Assembly (NCBI GenBank): GCA_030674155.1
Contig: CM060344.1
Location: 29,715,688-29,740,687 of the forward strand
Direction: 5' to 3'
DNA length: 25,000 nucleotides
DNA from: Stramonita haemastoma
Taxonomy: Eukaryota > Mollusca > Gastropoda > Neogastropoda > Muricidae
The notes below the pieces were generated by a model. The model worked only from the letters and a program-made list of their open reading frames with translations, was not told the DNA's origin and did no database searches. Shown in pieces: positions 1 to 22,097 of the stretch; the stretch's first letter is position 1; each line of letters opens with the position of its first letter. Position numbers and translations under genes: made by a program.

Positions 1-90
1 ATTGTGGATATCTGTGTGCCATTGTACCTGTCACTATTGTGGATATCTGTGTGGATATCTGTATCTGTCAGTCAGCCAAGTGCCAAAGCC
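1..90. repeat. Short imperfect repeats of ATTGTGGATATCTGTGTG
   Basis: The motif GTGGATATCTGTGTG occurs at about 4 and 40, with a shortened third copy (GTGGATATCTGTATC) from about 52. This lies just before the 35-bp minisatellite and shows no coding signal. Confidence 0.5.
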
Positions 91-825
91 TCCACTGACA
101 CGCTGTTATGATGTACAATGTGGTGTCCACTGACACGCTGTTATGATGTACAATGTGGTGTCCACTGACACGCTGTTATGATGTACAATGTGGTGTCCAC
201 TGACACGCTGTTATGATGTACAATGTGGTGTCCACTGACACGCTGTTATGATGTACAATGTGGTGTCCACTGAGACGCTGTTATGATGTACAATGTGGTG
301 TCCACTGACACGCCGTTATGATGTACAATGTGGTGTCCACTGACATGCTGTTATGATGTACAATGTGGTATCCACTGACACGCCGTTATGATGTACAATG
401 TGGTATCCACTGACACGCCGTTATGATGTACAATGTGGTGTCCACTGACACGCTGTTATGATGTACAATGTGGTGTCCACTGACACGCCGGTATGATGTA
501 CAATGTGGTGTCCACTGACACGCCGGTATGATGTACAATGTGGTGTCCACTGACACGCCGGTATGATGTACAATGTGGTGTCCACTGACACGCCGTTATG
601 TTGTACAATGTGGTGTCCACTGACACGCCGTTATGTTGTACAATGTGGTGTCCACTGACACGCCGTTATGATGTACAATGTGATGTCCACTGACACGCCG
701 TTATGATGTACAATGTGGTGTCCACTGACACGCCGTTATGATGTACAATGTGATGTCCACTGACACGCTGTTATGATGTACAATGTGGTGTCCACTGACA
801 CGCTGTTATGATGTACAATGTGGTG
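91..825. repeat. 35-bp minisatellite, 21 copies
   Basis: The unit starts TCCACTGACACGCTGTTATG and ends ATGTACAATGTGGTG (35 bp). Copies start every 35 bp from 91 to 791 without length change. Variants cluster: CGCCGGTATG in three adjacent copies (about 486-590), ATGTTGTAC in two adjacent copies (about 591-660), TGATGTCC in two near copies, GAGACG once. Neighbouring shared variants indicate local unit duplication. There are no spacers between units. Confidence 0.95.
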
Positions 826-1890
826 TGACCCTGTACAGCCATGACAAGCTCTAAAACACAACATGCATTCTCCTCGAAAGGAAAAAGCAATCCTCTGAAA
901 TCGAAGTGTGACTGCCTGTATGGTGAGGTGCTTGAAAACAGTATTGTAAGAAAACTTCTCATTCAGTGTGCATGTTCAGCCTCATGGTGATTCCCAGGTA
1001 GGATGAGTTAGTCAGAGTGCTTATTCCGGATGACCCCCAGGGTGTTAAGCAGGAAAATGAGCAACAACAGCAACAGCAACAATAACAACACACCCCATTC
1101 CCTTGAATGCAAACTAATGTAACCTAGCTCGATATAGGACTGTACCACAGCTAGCTCATTGTTGTCTTACAGTATACCTTCTCTCGAAAGAGAGCGGGGG
1201 GTTCCATGTGGACACAGATATCTTATTTCAAACTAACTGCCAACAAGATAATTTGTCTTTCAAGTAGATTTAAAGATTTATTGTTTTTGCTTTTTTTTCG
1301 TAAAATATTCGTTGGTCTCTGACTGCTCACAAAGTTAGATCTGTTAGAGGCGAGACTTGATGCAGGCAGCAAGCGCTATGTCCAGTGTGTAACATGTACT
1401 CTGTGTTGTCATCTGAAGAAATCATGACACCTGTGTTAGGCTGATACTTCTTTTGTACCTCTCGACTTTAACCTTTTGCTTTTTTCCCTTTGTCTTATTT
1501 ATACTTAAATCTTCTTTTTTCTTCTAATGTAATTCTAGTATTATGCAAAGTACAGGCTTTCCAGGTTTCTATAGGTATAAAGGCAGCAAGTTTAAAAGCA
1601 ATATCTGTTGTTTGTAATCTACACTTGATTCAAAAAGTATGATTTGTTGTGAGGATGGCATGTATTTTCAGATGCCAAATAACAATTTTCCTTTTGTTTG
1701 ATAGTAGAGTACACTATAAGCTACTAATTATTGCTGCTCCATATGCTTTCTGTACAATGTGCTTTTTTTTACTGTTCTGAATAAAAATGTGTTTCAATCA
1801 AGCAAAACTGTAGTTTTATATGGTACAATGTCTTCCTTTCCCAACATCTTGGCTCTGTTTTATGTGATAAGTTGTGCCTGAGTACCTCAC
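826..1890. other. Low-repeat interval, no confirmed gene
   Basis: About 1 kb of ordinary, AT-leaning sequence holding a short (CAA)n run near 1061-1090. No exon of the minus-strand metalloprotease (for example an HExxH segment) is visible, and plus-strand frames are short. The end looks like a plus-strand 3' UTR (see 1780-1785). Either a gene end from outside the window or plain intron is possible. Confidence 0.4.
1780..1785 (+). promoter_or_regulatory. Candidate polyadenylation signal AATAAA
   Basis: AATAAA follows a T-rich stretch and is followed within 15-40 nt by CAATCAAG and a GT/T-rich segment (tgtagttttatatggt), the layout of a metazoan 3' end. It would terminate a plus-strand transcript, antisense to the metalloprotease. 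No plus-strand coding sequence is visible upstream in the window, so this may be chance. Confidence 0.3.
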
Positions 1891-1900
1891 TGCTGTGCCC

Positions 1901-2059
1901 AGAGACAGAGACAGAGACAGAGACAGAGACAGAGACAGACAGAGACAGACAGAGAGAGACGGTGACAGAGAGAAAGAGACAGACAGAGAATGAGAGAGAG
2001 GGGGCTGGGGGGAAACAAACAATGAGAGAGATGGAGAGAGAGAACCAAGAAAAAGACAA

Positions 2060-2098
<39 letters not shown>

Positions 2099-2176
2099 AA
2101 CAGACAGACAGACAGACAGACAGGTAGACAGCAGGGCCAGAGACAAAGAATGAGAGAGAGAGAGATAGAGAGAGAG
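1901..2176. repeat. (GACAGA)n / (GACA)n / (GA)n purine tract
   Basis: A simple repeat of AGAGAC hexamers grading to GACA tetramers and GAGA, interrupted by aggggggctgg-type sequence near 2000. Long open frames on both strands here are repeat artefacts (for example [14 protein letters not shown]). Confidence 0.95.
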
Positions 2177-2181
2177 GGGGG

Positions 2182-2577
2182 ACATACGTACGTACGTATA
2201 TGCATACATACATACATACATGCATGCATGCATGCATGCATGCATGCATGCATGCATGCATACATACATACATACATACATACATACATACATACATACA
2301 TACATACATACATACATACATACATACATACATACATACATACATACACCCGTCGCTATGTATGCATGCATGCATGCATGCATGCATGCATACATACATA
2401 CATACATACATACACACTACATACATACATACATACATACATACATACATACATACATACATACATACATACATACATACATACATACATACATACATAC
2501 ATACATACATACATACATACATGCATACATACATACACACATACATACATACATACACACACATACATTCACCCGCC
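2182..2577. repeat. (ATAC)n and (ATGC)n tetranucleotide tract
   Basis: Alternating blocks: (TGCA)n at about 2220-2260 and 2362-2390, (CATA)n at about 2260-2348 and 2390-2570. The TGCA blocks are self-complementary and could extrude hairpins. Apparent open frames (YIHT, CMYV) on both strands come from the repeat. Confidence 0.95.
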
Positions 2578-2597
2578 TATCATTTATGTAAAACATG

Positions 2598-2621
2598 CAG
2601 ACAGACAGACAGACAGATGCT

Positions 2622-2655
<34 letters not shown>

Positions 2656-2735
2656 TAGACAAACATACAGACAGACAGACTGACAGACTGACAGAAACAC
2701 TGACTGACAGACAGACTGACAGGCAGACAAACACA
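2598..2735. repeat. (GACA)n tract at an exon donor
   Basis: ACAG tetramers run up to within about 10 nt of the donor of exon 2744-2827, so the minus-strand intron starts as gtgagtactgtg and then becomes (TCTG)n. Confidence 0.93.
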
Positions 2736-2743
2736 GTACTCAC

Positions 2744-16144
<13,401 letters not shown>

Positions 16145-16235
16145 CTGTGAAGGAAGCAGAGATCTTGGGAGAATGAAACGTGCTGTTGAAATGAAGTCAG
16201 TTTGCTTGTGGATTTGACACTAGCAAGTCTTTCTT

Positions 16236-16320
16236 TCTTTATTTTATTCTTTTATTTTGACGATAATGGGATAAGCACTGGTGTCCTTTTCTTTACATCC
16301 AGTCCCCGTGTGTATGCAGT
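16236..16320 (-). mobile_element. SINE 3' fragment, minus orientation
   Basis: It shares GATAATG..ATAAGCACT and the exact run ACATCCAGTCCCCGTGTGTA (and TGCAG after it) with the SINE copy at 24589-24933. Only the 3' part remains. Confidence 0.7.
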
Positions 16321-16455
16321 GTGCAAGCATACTTGCTTTGCTCGTATGTTAAAACTACATCATTTATTTTCTTTTTGCAACAAAAACAAGGGGGTGATGG
16401 CATGCACGCACGCATGCGCCCGTGCATGCACACATACACACACACACTGTACATA
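16321..16455. other. Unique sequence grading to CA-rich
   Basis: Short non-repetitive stretch, then GCACGCATGC-like and (CA)n sequence. No gene seen. Confidence 0.45.
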
Positions 16456-16526
16456 GTATGTATGTATGTATGTATGTATGTATGTATGTATGTATGTATG
16501 TATGTATGTATGATTATGTATGTATG

Positions 16527-16557
<31 letters not shown>

Positions 16558-16681
16558 TGTATGTATGTATGTCACAACAATGTATGCATGTGTGTATGTA
16601 TGTATGTATGTTATGTATGTATGTATGTATGTATGTATGTTGTATGTATGTATGTATGTATGTATGTATGTATGTATGTAT
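16456..16681. repeat. (ATGT)n tract
   Basis: TATG tetramers with a few one-base slips and one interruption (cacaacaatgtatgcatgtgtg) near 16572-16595. Confidence 0.95.
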
Positions 16682-16900
16682 AGAATGTCTTACTGTAAGG
16701 TACCACGGAGGGTGGAGCTTCAATCACGACCACGACCTCTGATGAAGGATCATGCAGAAGCCGAAACTCGAGTCAGGTCAGGCCACGGGCATAGTTCTTA
16801 CCGAAAAATGTCTAAAGTTTCGTCATTGAAAGACATTTTGTCCTAGATTTTGTTGTTGATCAAACGTTTTAATAATTACGGAGAAGTTGCATGTGTAAGG
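16682..16900 (+). mobile_element. Possible Penelope-like element remnant around the hammerhead
   Basis: Sequence around the candidate ribozyme is non-repetitive and, from the ribozyme alone, would fit a terminal fragment of a Penelope-like or other ribozyme-bearing retroelement. No reverse transcriptase or GIY-YIG segment is visible, so the assignment rests on the ribozyme motif. Confidence 0.25.
16734..16779 (+). ncRNA. Candidate type I hammerhead ribozyme, probably decayed
   Basis: The conserved core elements occur in the right order and spacing: stem I GACCT (16734-16738), CTGATGA (16739-16745), a 17-nt helix II segment, GAAAC (16763-16767), a very short stem III (AC..GT around TCGA), GTC cleavage triplet ending at 16774, and AGGTC (16775-16779) fully pairing GACCT. 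Helix II is weak (GG/CC plus TC/GA with an internal loop, and an extra A after the core). Known: minimal type I hammerheads of this shape sit in Penelope-like retroelements and some SINE-like repeats. Activity is not established. Confidence 0.5.
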
Positions 16901-17188
16901 TTTCCTGCACTTGCTCATTTGTTCCGCTACTAAGCCTACTTTCTGAATATTTTTTATATAAATATATGTATATATAACTATATATGTGTATATATAAATA
17001 TATAAATAATCATATATATCTATACATATGTTGTTTGGGTTTGGGGGCAAAACAATCGGGTAGTCTGCAGATAATGGGGACGCATGACTGGGTGGAGAGA
17101 CTGACATAGCATCATCACTTCATAACACAGGACGGTGAAACAGAAGAAAATATATATATTATATATTATATATATATATATCTGTTTT

Positions 17189-17276
<88 letters not shown>

Positions 17277-17372
17277 ATGAATCAATGTATATGTATATAA
17301 ATGTTAATATATATGTATATCTGTATATAGATATATATATTTTTATATATATGTATAATGTTATATCCCAGG
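16901..17372. repeat. AT-rich sequence with (TA)n and (TG)n tracts
   Basis: Runs of TATATA at about 16955-17025 and 17150-17181, a near-pure (TG)n at about 17190-17272, then TATATG repeats to 17355. No coding signal. Confidence 0.8.
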
Positions 17373-17496
17373 ACTGGGGTTGATTTGTTCCATTATGTGT
17401 CCAAGTCTACCACTTTCCTGCACTCAGGCAGCCTACTGTCTGTCCAGTTGGTGACATTCTCTGTCTTGGGTCAGTGGTCACTCAGCCAGCCTGCTG

Positions 17497-17528
<32 letters not shown>

Positions 17529-17595
17529 TGTATGTATGTATGTATGTATGTATGTATGTATGAATGTATGTATGTATGATGTATGTATATGTATG

Positions 17596-17650
<55 letters not shown>

Positions 17651-17737
17651 TATAGAGAGAGAGAGAGATATATAGATATATATCTATACTGTCTGTTACA
17701 TCCTGTGTCTTGGGTCAGTGGTCGCTCAGCCAGCTTG

Positions 17738-17824
<87 letters not shown>

Positions 17825-17860
17825 GTGATATCCTGTGTCCATGGAGGTCTTGGTCTTCCT
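17373..17860. repeat. About 45-bp segment repeated between microsatellites
   Basis: CTTGGGTCAGTGGTCACTCA occurs near 17465 and, with one change (GTCGCTCA), near 17709, each followed by GCCAGC and then by a microsatellite ((ATGT)n and (TA)n at 17498-17650; (TA)n at 17741-17820). The lead-in CTGTCTGTTACATCCTGTGTC near 17689 is echoed by GTCTGTGATATCCTGTGTC at 17821. A segment plus its adjoining AT tract has been duplicated in direct order. Confidence 0.8.
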
Positions 17861-18667
17861 GCACCTCTCTCTCCTTCCTCTCTCCCTGTGTCAGCACTGT
17901 TTGGGGCAGACAGTCAGGTCTCAATACACTCAAGACCAAACTATGACAGTCTGAGAACTTTGTTTCGATCGTCCTTTTCGTTTTTACTCACGGTAAAAGA
18001 GGACTTTCGTGGTATTTTCTCTTTCCAACGAAGTTTTGTCATCTGTTTATCGATCTACATTCCAAAGAAATGCTACGATGATAATGATGGTGCATCATGA
18101 TGATTCTATAAATGATTATGATAGTTATATAACCATATAACTACATAACTACATATAACTATATATTTAACTATATAACTATATAAAACACATTCGTTTT
18201 GGTAACCCTTTCTATCCCTCAGCGAACAGTCTTTATCACATAACATAAAGTTGATGTGTCCACTTCGACTCTGTATTATTCTAAAGACTATACCTTTCGT
18301 TTTGCCCAAATTGTCAATACCCTACATAGTCATTCATTCGTTTTTCCTTTTGTATTCACCAACGGTAAAGTAGTTTGCTTCTTCAACCTTTGTGTTGTTT
18401 GGCCAACAAAGGCTTACAAAGTGGGTGAAGCGTGTTGTCTGAAGTGCGGAACATATGGTCTTCCAGCTAGGTCTACAGCCTGAACTACTGGACCACACAA
18501 ACATACCCCCTTCCACCCCCCATATTCTTATAAAATACCAGACCAATAAGAATTATGAAAATTATAATGATAATGGTGGGGATATAAATGCAACAGTGAT
18601 AATGATAATGACTACAATTATAACAAAAACTATAATGATAATACTATCAATGATAGAAATAATGATT
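17861..18667. other. Unique sequence, no confirmed gene
   Basis: About 800 bp of mostly unique DNA, with (TAACTATA)n-like sequence near 18120-18185 and AATGAT-rich sequence from 18550. On the minus strand a possible donor (ACCGTGAGTAAAAAC) sits near 17990, without a supported exon. Confidence 0.4.
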
Positions 18668-18668
18668 T

Positions 18669-18734
<66 letters not shown>

Positions 18735-18764
18735 CACTACTACTACTACCACTACTAGTACTAG

Positions 18765-18805
<41 letters not shown>

Positions 18806-18845
18806 ATAATAATAATAATAATAATACTGCCACCATCACCACCAT

Positions 18846-18889
<44 letters not shown>

Positions 18890-18890
18890 T
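18668..18890. repeat. (TAC)n / (AAT)n trinucleotide tract
   Basis: CTA/TAC trimers with a short (AAT)n block near 18804-18825 and CCACCATCACCACC near 18830. It continues after the pogo-like element at 19918, showing the element landed within the tract. Confidence 0.95.
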
Positions 18891-18892
18891 TA

Positions 18893-19915
18893 CCGTAAAA
18901 TCCCTAGCATACGCCAACACCCCCCCCCCCCCCCCCCCCCCCCGTGCACTGATTTAAGGCAAAATTGGGAGGTGGGCGTTTGCTAGGGATAGACCCCTTT
19001 CCACAAAGTAATTTTTGTGCTCAAACGTTAAACGTGTAATTGAGTGAATACAAACCCCGAAAGCATATAAGTTAGGTCGTGTCAGTAGAAGTGAAGGAAA
19101 ATAGGAGAAAAGGGACTTTGATGCAAAGCAGGCCAGGACATTCCGTCGGAACTGAAGAAGTTGATCCTCAAAGTCTGCAGGGGCCTTTTGGCTTGAGCTG
19201 GTTCCCTGTCGCAAGACACCAAGTGGCGCTGTTTCCAGCGACTTAACCACATGTCTGATGCCGAGAAGCCCATCACATTGAAAGCACCTGCCAGTTCCAT
19301 CGCTTTCCGTTGTAGGTCCTTGTTTCCAATACCCTGCCTTCAGATCTTTCATCTTCCAGATAATGCAGCACACCTTGGTCGACATGTTCAGATCTAACTA
19401 CTGGTCCTTTTGACAGTTTCCGTTTTTGTTTCTTTTCCGTACTGCTGTTCAAATCTATCTCTGCTTTCACTCCATTCCCTGATCCTCTTCCTATCCACAG
19501 AAAATTCACGGGCATACTCCGAAACATTCCCACCTGCTTGGTTATCCAGATACTGGAGGGCTTCCAATTTGAAAGATACAGTGTCGCTTCGGCATTTTGC
19601 AAAAATGGCACAGAGATTCAAGAACCAACGTCCGTGGAAAAGGCATGACGTAATTTTAATTCACTTTGTTAGGGATGAGTGGGAGTGAGGAGAGGGGACA
19701 AAGAATAAGAAAAAGGAAAGAAACACGAAAAGGTAAAGAAAGGGGGAAAGATAACTTTTAGAACAGTCTGCACAAATCCTAGTGAAAGTGAGCATAGTCT
19801 CTTTGAAAAAAGCAGGGTGGGCGTTTGCTAGGGAGTTACCCCTGTGCACAACTTTTGGCCCAAAGTGGGGGGTGGGCGTTTGCTAGATGGTGGGCTTATG
19901 CTAGGGATTTTACGG
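18893..19915 (-). mobile_element. Pogo-like (Tc1/mariner superfamily) DNA transposon, internally deleted
   Basis: Both ends carry CCGTAAAATCCCTAGCATA in inverted orientation, with one mismatch shortly after, and both are flanked by TA (18891-18892, 19916-19917), the expected target duplication. A subterminal motif GGTGGGCGTTTGCTAG occurs near 18971, 19818 and 19871, with related inverted versions in the TIRs, likely transposase sites. Total 1023 bp. A C24 run (18920-18943) lies next to the left TIR. Inside is a broken minus-strand transposase N-terminus; the DDE catalytic half is missing, so the copy cannot move by itself. Confidence 0.85.
19080..19595 (-). pseudogene. Pogo/CENP-B-type transposase N-terminal remnant
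   Basis: Minus-strand frames, in order and with at least three frameshifts: SFKLEALQYLDNQAGG, VSEYAREFSVDRKRIREW, HVDQGVLHYLEDERSEGRV, MELAGAFNVMGFSASDMWL, SRWKQRHLV, QKAPADFEDQLLQFRRNV. The first is a psq/Brinker-like HTH ('REFSVD.KRIREW'), the next a CENP-B/Tc5-type HTH ('GF.AS..WL.RW..RH'), as in pogo-family transposases. An ATGCCGAAGCGA near 19595 is a likely original start. No DDE_1 motifs follow, because the element ends about 200 bp later. Confidence 0.72.
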
Positions 19916-19917
19916 TA

Positions 19918-19935
19918 CTACTACTACTACTGCTG

Positions 19936-19983
<48 letters not shown>

Positions 19984-20010
19984 ACTACTACTACTACTAC
20001 TACTACTAAC
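19918..20010. repeat. (TAC)n tract, continuation
   Basis: TAC trimers with a few changes, the right-hand part of the tract interrupted by the transposon. Confidence 0.93.
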
Positions 20011-20052
20011 TAAAACAGCTACTACTACTAGCAATGATAGAAATAATGATGA

Positions 20053-20083
<31 letters not shown>

Positions 20084-20203
20084 AAGAAGAAAGAAGAAGA
20101 AGAAGAAGAAGAAGAAGAAAAGAAAAAGAAAAGGAGAGAGGAGGAGGAGGAGGAGGAGAGAAGAAGAAGAAGAAGAAGAAGAAGAAGAAGAAGAAGAAGA
20201 AGA
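20053..20203. repeat. (AGA)n pure-purine tract, about 150 bp
   Basis: AAG/AGG trimers with no pyrimidine from about 20053 to 20203. A perfect polypurine run this long with mirror symmetry can form triplex DNA. Arg/Lys/Glu open frames here are artefacts. Confidence 0.93.
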
Positions 20204-20217
20204 GGTCAAACATAATC

Positions 20218-20260
20218 ATTTATATATATACATATATGTGTATATTTTATATGTATATAC

Positions 20261-20298
<38 letters not shown>

Positions 20299-20662
20299 GA
20301 AGAAAAACAATTATTGCCAAATGATAAATACACACATACACACACACAAACACACACACACATACACACACAAACACACACACACACAAACACACACACA
20401 CAAACACACCTACATACACACACGAACACACACACACACACAAACGCAAACACACACACACACGCACCACACACACACTCACGCACACGCACACACACAT
20501 ACGCACACGCACACGCACACGCACACACACCACACCACACACACACACGCACACACACGCACCACGCACACACACACACACACACACGCACGCACACACA
20601 CACACACACGACACACCACGCACAACACAACACACACACACCACACACACACACACACACAC

Positions 20663-20701
<39 letters not shown>

Positions 20702-20717
20702 ACACACACACACACAC
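20218..20717. repeat. (TA)n then (CA)n tracts
   Basis: TATATA-rich to 20294, a short unique segment to about 20330, then about 385 bp of CA with CAAACA, GCAC and CACCAC variants. Confidence 0.94.
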
Positions 20718-20805
20718 CGCACCTCCACCTGTATTAGCGCAGAAGGGCCAGAGGACAACAGCAGGCACAGCCAGTGATCCACACCACCACCATCCTCCCC
20801 ACCAT

Positions 20806-20895
20806 TCCCGCCTTCCTTCCTTCCTTCCTTCTGCCTTCCTTCTGCCTTCCTCCCTTCCTTCCTTCCTCCTTCTTTCCTTCCTTCCTTTCTTCTGC
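20806..20895. repeat. (CCTT)n polypyrimidine tract
   Basis: CTTCCTTC tetramers with CTGCCTTC interruptions, preceded by CACCACCATCC. Unique sequence at 20718-20805 has no supported exon. Confidence 0.9.
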
Positions 20896-20984
20896 ACACA
20901 GGGAAAAGGGGAGGGGGGAGGGGTCTGCCTGATTTTTGGTCTATGAACAGTTTTTACCTCTGAAGTTAATTTTACTTTAGTCTT

Positions 20985-21900
20985 ATTCAGTAATGTTTAG
21001 TTTCGGTTAGTCCTGTTTAGTTTAGTTCAGTTCAGTTCAGTTTAGTTTAATTCAATGTTTTGTTTAGTTTACTTTACTTTACTTTACTTTACTTTACTTT
21101 AGTTTTGTTGTTTTGTTTTGTTTAGTTGTTTATTTTAGTTTAGGTTAGTTTAGTTTAGGCTAGTTTAGTTTAGTTTAGGCTAGTTTAGGCTGGTTCAGTT
21201 TAGTCTAGTTTAGTCTTTTTTAGTTTACTTTACTTTACTTAAGTTTTATTGTTTTGTTTAGTTTAGTTTAGCCTAAGGCTAGGTTAGATTAAGTCGGTTA
21301 AGTTGTGATTAGTTAAGTTGAGTTGAGTTGGGTTGGGTTGAGTTGAGTTGAGTTGAGTTGAGTTGGGTTGGGTTGAGTTGAGTTGAGTTGGTTGGGTTGA
21401 GTTGAGTTGGTTGAGTTGGTTGGGTTGAGTTGAGTTGGGTTGAGTTGGGTTGGGTTGAGTTGAGTTGGGTTGGGTTGTGTTGGGTTGAGTTGGGTTGGGT
21501 TGTGTTGGGTTGAGTTGGGTTGGGTTGTGTTGGGTTGAGTTGAGTTGGGTTGGGTTGTGTTGGGTTGAGTTGGGTTGGGTTGTGTTGGGTTGAGTTGGGT
21601 TGGGTTGTTTGGGTTGAGTTGGGTTGGGTTGTGTTGGTTGAGTTGGGTTCAGTTCAGTTCAGTTCAGTTCAGTTCAGTTCAGTTCAGTTCAGTTCAGTTC
21701 AGTTCAGTTCAGTTCAGTTCAGTTCAGCTCAGTTCAGTTGAGTTCAGTTCAGTTGAGTTGAGTTGAGTTGAGTTTGGGCTAGGTTTGTTAAGTTGTGTTG
21801 AGTTGAGTTGAGTTTAGCCTAGTTTAGCCAAGTTTAGTTTAGTTAAGTATAGTTTAGTTTAGTTTGGGTTAGTTTACTTCAGGTTAGTTTAGATTGGTTT
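20985..21900. repeat. Degenerate (GTTNA/GTTNG)n pentanucleotide tract, about 900 bp
   Basis: A pentamer array whose variant changes in blocks: TTTAG and TTTAC (20985-21270), TTGAG/TTGGG with TTGTG (21310-21650), TTCAG (about 21648-21735), then back to TTGAG and TTTAG. Within 21460-21640 a 25-bp higher-order unit (GTTGGGTTGGGTTGTGTTGG plus GTTGA) repeats. GGGTTGGGTTGAGTTGGGTT-type strings fit G-quadruplex rules. Confidence 0.9.
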
Positions 21901-21917
21901 GGTTTGCTTTGGTTGTG

Positions 21918-21924
21918 TGCGTGC

Positions 21925-21991
<67 letters not shown>

Positions 21992-21996
21992 AGTGC
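21918..21996. repeat. (TG)n tract
   Basis: TG dinucleotides, starting GTGCGTGCGTGCG, about 80 bp. Confidence 0.95.
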
Positions 21997-22097
21997 GTAT
22001 GTGTGTATTTTTTCCTTTTTAAACTTTTTTACTTGCTTATCTAACCTTTTTCGTTACTTGTTATTGTCATTTGCTGTTTGTTATTATTACTATTAAT

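Noticed and set aside
91..825. CRISPR-like regular repeats of 35 bp
   Set aside because: Units are contiguous with no unique spacers, in a eukaryotic setting; it is a minisatellite.
1769..2658. Open frames of Cys-Met-Tyr-Val and Tyr-Ile-His-Thr repeats on both strands
   Set aside because: Translations of tetranucleotide repeats; every frame is open, so openness carries no information.
17825..17946. Plus-strand CPWRSWSSCTSL, resembling a thrombospondin type 1 repeat start, tempting near an ADAMTS-like gene
   Set aside because: It is on the opposite strand to the protease, lacks the later Cys and CG.G pattern, and has no splice sites.
18334..18546. Minus-strand 70-codon frame as a possible upstream exon
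   Set aside because: Composition and motifs do not suggest coding, and no donor in the needed phase (1) was found at its end.
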